Assembly (NCBI GenBank): GCA_900290255.1
Contig: OMOD01000111.1
Span: 126,508 to 190,507 of the forward strand
DNA length: 64,000 nucleotides
From: Candidatus Sulfotelmatobacter kueseliae
GTDB taxonomy: Bacteria > Acidobacteriota > Terriglobia > Terriglobales > Acidobacteriaceae
Reading direction: 5' to 3'
Below the pieces are notes generated by a model. It saw only the letters and a program-made list of their open reading frames with translations, was not told the DNA's origin and ran no database searches. The translations under genes were made by a program, and so were the position numbers. This document shows positions 59,272 to 64,000 of this stretch, piece by piece (position 1 is the stretch's first letter; the number at the start of each line of letters is the position of its first letter).

Positions 59272-60762
59272 CTAGGAACCTCGCGCCCGATTCTTGATCC
59301 AGATCGGCGTGCCCACAAACCCGAACGCCTCGCGGATCTGGTTTTCCAGAAACCGCTGATAGGAAAAATGCAGTTTCACGGCGCGGTTGGTGAAGAGAAC
59401 GAACGTTGGCGGCGCGACTGAGGCCTGCGTCATGTAGAGAATTTTCACCCGCTGACGCATGGGGACCGAGGCGCGGTCGAAGTCCACGTGTTCAAGGAAG
59501 CGGTTCATCTCGGAGGTGGTCACGCGCTTGCGGCGCTCGCTGGCGACTTGTTCCAGGAGCGGGAAGATTTTCTCCGTGCCCTTGCCGCTCTTGGCGGAAA
59601 TGAAAACGATGGGCGCGTAATTAAGGAATTTCAGATCGTAGCGCACGCGCTCCTCGTAGGCATCGCGGTCACCGGGGCGCTTTGACTCGCGCATGCGCTC
59701 AGCTTTCGTGGGCCTGCCTGACTCTCCCTGGCCGCTGATGACCAAATCCCATTTGTTGACCACGATGATCATGGATCGTCCGCTCTCGTGGGCATATCCG
59801 GCGATGGCAGCGTCGAGCTGGCTGACGCCTTCAGTGGCGTCAATCACCAGCAGGGCGATGTCGGCTGATTCGAGATGCTTGCGCGCCATGACGACCGAAA
59901 GCTTCTCGGCCATCAAGTGAGTCTTGCCTTTGCGCCGGATGCCGGCCGTGTCGATGAAGCGGAAGCGGCGGCCGTTACGCTCGACCACTTCGTCCACCGC
60001 ATCGCGCGTAGTGCCGGGGACGGGCGAAACGATGGCGCGGTCCGAAGCCGTGAGGCAATTCAGCAACGTGGATTTGCCAACGTTGGGGTGGCCGATGATG
60101 GCAACCTTAACCTCATGGGGGGCCTCAGTGACGGGCAAGGTGTCGCTGGTCCCTTCGCCCCGCTCAGGGCAGGCTAAGAACAGTTGTTGGTCGTTGGCCG
60201 GCTGTCCTTCCGTGGTTGAGGGCTCTGGTGGAAGAATCGCAATAACGGCATCCAGGAGGTCATCCACGCCGCGACCGTGTTCGGCCGAAACCGGGAACAT
60301 CTGGGGAATGCCGAGGCGATGGAACTCGTCAATCAGGGACGACTGCTTCTCGCTGTCCACCTTGTTGACCGCCAGGAAAAGCGGCCGGTTGGCTCTGCGC
60401 AGCAGGCGTGCGAGTTCAAGGTCGGGACCGGCGAGTTCGCTGCGGCCATCCACGACCATGATGATGGCGGCGGCTTCGTCAAGCGCGACGCGGGCCTGGC
60501 GGAAAATCTCTGCCGGGATCAGATCTTTTTCTTCTGGCAGGATGCCGCCGGTGTCGACGATGCGCAGACGGCGCCCACGCCATTCCGCGTCTCCGTACAG
60601 GCGGTCGCGCGTAATGCCAGGTTCGTCGCCGACGATGGCGCGGCGCGAGCCCACGATGCGGTTGAACAGCGTGGACTTGCCCACGTTAGGGCGGCCCACG
60701 ATGGCGAGCGTGGGAACTGCCGTGGCCAGGGCGCCGGTCGAATTGTAAGTGGGCTGGGTCAA
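59272..60762 (-). CDS. der: Ribosome-associated GTPase Der (EngA)
   Basis: About 496 residues from a TTG at 60762; a longer frame to 60873 would translate a family A repeat. Two tandem GTPase domains: IVGRPNVGKSTLFNRIVG with DTGG and NKVD, and IIGHPNVGKSTLLNCLTA with DTAG and NKWD, then a KH-like C-terminal domain (FVLFTNRAVKLHFSYQRFLE). Needed for 50S subunit assembly. The linker between GTPase domains (TTEGQPANDQQLFLACPERG) is encoded by a heptamer pair (60183-60196) and a family B core (60151-60175). Confidence 0.95.
   Translation of the reverse strand: MTQPTYNSTGALATAVPTLAIVGRPNVGKSTLFNRIVGSRRAIVGDEPGITRDRLYGDAEWRGRRLRIVDTGGILPEEKDLIPAEIFRQARVALDEAAAIIMVVDGRSELAGPDLELARLLRRANRPLFLAVNKVDSEKQSSLIDEFHRLGIPQMFPVSAEHGRGVDDLLDAVIAILPPEPSTTEGQPANDQQLFLACPERGEGTSDTLPVTEAPHEVKVAIIGHPNVGKSTLLNCLTASDRAIVSPVPGTTRDAVDEVVERNGRRFRFIDTAGIRRKGKTHLMAEKLSVVMARKHLESADIALLVIDATEGVSQLDAAIAGYAHESGRSMIIVVNKWDLVISGQGESGRPTKAERMRESKRPGDRDAYEERVRYDLKFLNYAPIVFISAKSGKGTEKIFPLLEQVASERRKRVTTSEMNRFLEHVDFDRASVPMRQRVKILYMTQASVAPPTFVLFTNRAVKLHFSYQRFLENQIREAFGFVGTPIWIKNRARGS
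60151..60196. repeat. Family B core and heptamer pair inside der
   Basis: CCCTTCGCCCCGCTCAGGGC continuing AGGC (60151-60174) matches the family B core, and GTTGTTG-GTCGTTG (60183-60196) matches the units beside the four-helix-bundle gene. Both lie in the linker between the two GTPase domains. Confidence 0.7.
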
Positions 60763-60773
60763 AATGAGTCTTG

Positions 60774-60945
60774 ATGTGGGGACAGCCGCCCTCGGCTGTC
60801 CGGTCGTGTCGAGGACCCGACTGCGTCCTTCCCGATTGTACGGAACCTCGCAGCCGACTCTTCGAGTCGGCATGGATGGCCCCGTTCGGCTTCCCCTCGT
60901 TCCTCGGGGTCGCTCAGAGCAGGCCGAGGGCGGCCGTCCCTACAC
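60774..60945. repeat. Doublet palindromic repeat, family A (about 172 bp)
   Basis: The left arm begins TGTGGGGACAGCCGCCCTCG and the right arm (60922-60945) is its inverse with few changes. An internal CCGACTC-TTC-GAGTCGG hairpin lies near 60854. It fills the divergent der to helicase spacer. Confidence 0.78.
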
Positions 60946-60977
60946 GAACCGTGGCGATGCACACGTCCCGGAATCGC

Positions 60978-60983
60978 TATTAT
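60978..60983 (+). promoter_or_regulatory. -10 box implying a leaderless helicase transcript
   Basis: TATTAT ends 10 bp before the GTG at 60994, with no Shine-Dalgarno between. Confidence 0.4.
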
Positions 60984-60993
60984 AGAGACTTCC

Positions 60994-63099
60994 GTGGCTA
61001 GGAACTCCCAGTCCGCCTCTTCTCCACCTCGCCTCGCCGCGCCCGCCGGCAAAGACGCCTCGCTCTATCAATTTTTTGCTCCCGGCGGAGTGCTGTCACG
61101 CACGCATCCTGCATATGAATTTCGGCGCGGGCAATTGCAAATGGCTCAGGCGGTCGAGCAGGCGCTGGAAGAGAAGCGGCATCTGATCGTAGAAGCCGGC
61201 ACGGGCACGGGCAAAACGCTGGCGTATCTGCTGCCGGTCATCCGCTCGGGGAAGCGGGTCATCATCTCGACTGGCACCAAGAATCTGCAGGAACAGCTGT
61301 TTTACAAAGACGTGCCGTTTCTGGAACAAGCATTGTACGGCCGCGAACAGCAGGTTCCTCGCTCCGCTCGGAATGACAAGGCCAGTGGTGGCGTTGGCCT
61401 TTCTGTCTGCTACATGAAAGGCCGCAACAACTATTTGTGCCGCAAGAAACTGTACGACCTGACCGATCAGCCAGTACTGAGCGGTCTGGAAGAGATCGAG
61501 CAGTATCGCGCCATCGCGGCCTGGGAAAAGACGACCAGCACTGGTGATCGCGCCGAGCTGGCGGAACTGCCCGAGGCGAGCCTGCTCTGGCACAAACTCG
61601 ATGCCCGCGCCGACGCCTGCATCGGGCAGAAATGCAGTCAATGGGATCGCTGTTTCATCACGGAAATGCGGCGCCGCGCGATGGAGACCGACATCATCAT
61701 TGTCAATCATCATCTTTTTTTTGCCGATCTCTCGATCAAGCTGCAGGCGGATGGCGCGCCCGATGCGGGGATTCTGCCGGACGCGGCGGCGGTGATTTTC
61801 GATGAAGCGCACGAACTGGAAGATGTAGCTGGGAGCTATTTCGGGATTTCGGTGAGCAACCTTCGCGTGGAAGAACTGGCGCGCGACATCGAGAATTCGC
61901 TGCAGCACAACCGGTTGCTCTCGGTTGCGCTCTCGGGAGCTCTGGGAAGTCTCCGTGAGCGTTCGCAATTGTTTTTCTCGGTTCTGCCGCCGGGCGAAGG
62001 ACGGTTTGCCTTCGAGACGCGGCGCGAATTCCTGGAGGAAAACGGAGACGAATTTCTGGGGCTGAATCAGGCACTGACGCGACTGGCGGGCGAACTCGAG
62101 GGTTTGCCGCAGAAACCGGAAGAAGTGTCGAGCTTCGTCCGGCGAGCGCAGGAGATTCAGGTTCAGCTGGCGTTTGTTCTGGAATCGGAGGATCGCAACA
62201 CGGTGTTCTGGATTGAGCGGAGGGGGAAAGGACTCTCGCCACGGAGGCACCGAGACACGGAGAAAACTGGGGAAAAGTCTCAAGGGCGGCAAAACGTCTT
62301 TCTGCAGGCCACGCCGATTGATGTGGGCCCGATCCTGCGCGAATGCCTGTGGTCGAAGCTCGACTGTGCGGTGCTGACTTCAGCAACGCTCGCTGTGGGC
62401 GGAGGATTTGAGTACATCCGGCAGCGGCTGGGCTTGGAGCACGCCCGCGAGGCGGTGCTGCCTTCGCACTTCGACTATGAGAGTCAGGCGCTTTTGTATG
62501 TTCCTCCGGACCTGCCCGATCCGCGGACGCCGCAGTTTGCCGCCAAGGCTGCCGACCGCATTCGTGAATTGCTGGAGATTACGCGCGGGCGCGCCTTTGT
62601 GCTCTTCACCAGCTATGCGCAAATGAACGAAATCCATCAGCGGCTGCTGGGCGAGGTGGAGTTTCCGGTGTTGCGGCAGGGCGATGCGCCGAAAAGTGCG
62701 CTGCTTGAGGAATTCCGGCTGACGCCGAACGCGGTCCTGTTTGCCACGTCGTCCTTCTGGCAAGGCGTGGACGTACAGGGCGAGCAACTCAGTTGCGTCA
62801 TCATTGACCGCCTGCCGTTCGCCGTACCCAGCGATCCAGTAGTGGCGGCGCGCGTGAAAGCCATTGATGCCGAGGGCGGCAATGCGTTTTTTCAATATCA
62901 AGTTCCCGCCGCCGTAATCACGCTGAAACAAGGCTTCGGACGGCTGATCCGCTCGCTGCACGACCGCGGCCTGCTGGTCCTGCTCGACAACCGCATCTTG
63001 AAAAAACAGTATGGCCGGGTTTTCGTCGAGAGCCTGCCGAATTACAAGAAGACGACCGAGATGCGGGTGGTGGAAGAGTTCTTCGGCGTCAGAGAGTGA
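60994..63099 (+). CDS. DinG/XPD-family ATP-dependent DNA helicase
   Basis: 701 residues, GTG start. Walker A EAGTGTGKTLAYLLP (near residue 70), iron-sulfur cluster Cys residues in NYLCRKKL and ACIGQKCSQWDRCF, DEAH box IFDEAHELED, and C-terminal motifs including FATSSFWQGVDVQGEQ and KQGFGRLIRS. A superfamily 2, 5'-3' helicase of the DinG/YoaA type. Two in-frame low-complexity inserts, REQQVPRSARNDKASGG before the first Cys and GLSPRRHRDTEKTGEK near residue 415, are encoded by dispersed repeats. Confidence 0.94.
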   Translation: MARNSQSASSPPRLAAPAGKDASLYQFFAPGGVLSRTHPAYEFRRGQLQMAQAVEQALEEKRHLIVEAGTGTGKTLAYLLPVIRSGKRVIISTGTKNLQEQLFYKDVPFLEQALYGREQQVPRSARNDKASGGVGLSVCYMKGRNNYLCRKKLYDLTDQPVLSGLEEIEQYRAIAAWEKTTSTGDRAELAELPEASLLWHKLDARADACIGQKCSQWDRCFITEMRRRAMETDIIIVNHHLFFADLSIKLQADGAPDAGILPDAAAVIFDEAHELEDVAGSYFGISVSNLRVEELARDIENSLQHNRLLSVALSGALGSLRERSQLFFSVLPPGEGRFAFETRREFLEENGDEFLGLNQALTRLAGELEGLPQKPEEVSSFVRRAQEIQVQLAFVLESEDRNTVFWIERRGKGLSPRRHRDTEKTGEKSQGRQNVFLQATPIDVGPILRECLWSKLDCAVLTSATLAVGGGFEYIRQRLGLEHAREAVLPSHFDYESQALLYVPPDLPDPRTPQFAAKAADRIRELLEITRGRAFVLFTSYAQMNEIHQRLLGEVEFPVLRQGDAPKSALLEEFRLTPNAVLFATSSFWQGVDVQGEQLSCVIIDRLPFAVPSDPVVAARVKAIDAEGGNAFFQYQVPAAVITLKQGFGRLIRSLHDRGLLVLLDNRILKKQYGRVFVESLPNYKKTTEMRVVEEFFGVRE
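61355..61380 (+). repeat. Dispersed repeat inside helicase gene (family H)
   Basis: TTCCTCGCTCCGCTCGGAAT followed by GACAAG: a short palindromic element (TTCC...GGAA arms) read in frame as VPRSARNDK. Confidence 0.65.
62237..62266 (+). repeat. Family G repeat inside helicase gene
   Basis: CGCCACGGAGGCACCGAGAC followed by ACGGAGAAAA, of the same type as the repeats upstream of the DUF1385 gene and prmC. It encodes SPRRHRDTEKT in frame. Confidence 0.65.
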
Positions 63100-63113
63100 T
63101 GGACGCGGTTCCG

Positions 63114-64000
63114 CTATCTCGGTTCCTCCGCTCCGCCCGGACTGGCGAGCACCTGCACCACGATTCCTGAGGGCTGCGTCTTGGTGTGATAGACGCGCTC
63201 CGTCGCTTTAACGAAATCCGACGGCTTGGCGTCAGGGATATTCACGAACGTTTGCGGGTTGCGGTCGGTGAGGGGGAACCACGAACTCTGGATCTGCACC
63301 ATGATGCGGTGGCCGCGGCGGAAGGTGTGGTTGATGTCCTGGATGGTGAAATTACCTTCCTCGACTTTGCTGGGCGTGAAGGGCTCCGGCTTGTCGAAAC
63401 CGTGGCGGAACTTTCCACGAAAAGGTTCGCCGCGGACAAGTTGCTGATATCCAGCCATGGTAAACGACGGGGGAGGAACGTCGGTTCTTGGTTTGTTTCG
63501 ATCCTCCGGGCGCTGCGCTTCGAGGGCACTGTCGGGATAGTCGTTCGGATACACGTCAATCAGCTTCACATCCCAATCGGAGTCGGTGCCGCTGGTTGAG
63601 ACGAACAGCCGCGGCGAAACCGGTCCCGCGACCGTCACATCCTGCTCGAGAACAGGAGTTTCGTAGACCAGGACATCGGGCCGGCTAGCGGCGAAGCGCT
63701 GATCGGAGACCATATATTCCTGCGGCACACTCTGCGCGGTGTAATTTACGAACGGCACGGGCTTGGCGGGATCGCTGACATATTCGTCGAACGACGGCGC
63801 GTCGCCGGCTGGAGGATCGAACGAGAGCCCGCCGTCCGCGTGCAAGTACAGTGTCCGTGGCTCGGCATTCTTGGGAGGCCACGCCGAATAGCGCCGCCAG
63901 ACATTCGTGCCGGTTTCAAAGACGTAGGCTTTAGGCAGCTTCTGATTATCCGGTTGCTTCAGCAAGCCCCAATGGGTAGCGTATAAGGGTGGCCCGACCA
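63114..64000 (-). CDS. CocE/NonD (X-Pro dipeptidyl-peptidase-like) hydrolase, C-terminal part (runs off right edge)
   Basis: 295 codons are visible; the frame stays open to the window edge (GPPLYATHWGLLKQPDNQ), so the apparent start at 63965 is internal. The segment covers the end of the alpha/beta-hydrolase domain and the C-terminal jelly-roll domain of the S15/CocE family: YVFETGTNVWRRYSAWPP, DVTVAGPVSPRLFVSTSGTD, DWDVKLIDVYPNDYP, FRRGHRIMVQIQSSWFPL. The catalytic Ser, Asp and His lie outside the window. Probable secreted or periplasmic peptidase or esterase. Convergent with the helicase gene, 14 bp apart. Confidence 0.9.
   Translation of the reverse strand, partial: VGPPLYATHWGLLKQPDNQKLPKAYVFETGTNVWRRYSAWPPKNAEPRTLYLHADGGLSFDPPAGDAPSFDEYVSDPAKPVPFVNYTAQSVPQEYMVSDQRFAASRPDVLVYETPVLEQDVTVAGPVSPRLFVSTSGTDSDWDVKLIDVYPNDYPDSALEAQRPEDRNKPRTDVPPPSFTMAGYQQLVRGEPFRGKFRHGFDKPEPFTPSKVEEGNFTIQDINHTFRRGHRIMVQIQSSWFPLTDRNPQTFVNIPDAKPSDFVKATERVYHTKTQPSGIVVQVLASPGGAEEPR

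Noticed and set aside
60763..60873. Extended N-terminus of Der
   Set aside because: The extra residues translate a family A repeat and have no counterpart in Der proteins.

Overview
The window looks like chromosomal DNA of an Acidobacteriota bacterium (Terriglobia-like). This is an inference from gene content: two very large Oar-type TonB-dependent receptors with an N-terminal carboxypeptidase-regulatory domain and no SusD partner, a secreted S53 (kumamolisin-like) protease with an Ig-like tail and a C-terminal membrane hairpin, a BlaI/M56 pair, a four-helix-bundle gene, a pqqBCDE cluster, and GC-rich protein-coding DNA interrupted by AT-richer intergenic repeats.

Layout, left to right. 1-2.5 kb: the 5' part of a selenocysteine-containing formate dehydrogenase (in-frame UGA followed by a bacterial SECIS hairpin), divergent from fdhE. 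2.5-9.9 kb: a TetR gene with a palindromic operator inside its own promoter, then an outer-membrane channel, an HlyD adaptor, two ABC ATPases and two ABC-2 permeases, forming one tripartite export operon. 10-10.4 kb: tRNA-Pro and a decayed AP2-domain endonuclease remnant. 10.4-19 kb: a sugar-utilisation locus (GH35-like enzyme, sodium/solute symporter, LacI regulator, TonB receptor) whose two promoter regions share one 14-bp operator. 19-26.5 kb: a 2H phosphoesterase, a UDP-glucose dehydrogenase homologue without its catalytic cysteine, tRNA-His and tRNA-Arg, BlaI/M56, a second TonB receptor. 26.7-35 kb: a small charged protein, homoserine dehydrogenase, an outer-membrane beta-barrel, pqqBCDE (no pqqA seen), a PilZ protein, an FmdB zinc ribbon and a YheT-like hydrolase. 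35-42 kb: a secreted DUF4434/FN3/discoidin protein, a multi-pass acyltransferase, the S53 protease. 42-64 kb: mostly housekeeping genes: mutL, gluQRS, a cation diffusion facilitator, a DUF1385 protein, prfA-prmC, purL-purF, selB, trmFO, an exbD-like gene, der, a DinG/XPD-type helicase, and the 3' part of a CocE-type hydrolase. selB supplies the elongation factor that the formate dehydrogenase at the other end needs.

The most unusual signal is the repeat content. At about nine places there are degenerate arrays of 7-bp (sometimes 8-bp) units, often as two inverted arms around a short spacer. The unit differs from locus to locus but the architecture recurs. They fill operon spacers (pqqD-pqqE, mutL-next gene, purL-purF, selB-trmFO), bracket the four-helix-bundle gene as inverted arms, and one lies inside the prmC reading frame. 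Separately, other hairpin-forming repeats (a 61-bp family in mutL and an acyltransferase gene, with related cores in der and gluQRS, and others in purL, trmFO and the helicase gene) sit inside conserved genes without breaking the frame, adding low-complexity segments to the proteins. These repeats are the best candidate in this window for something not yet described.
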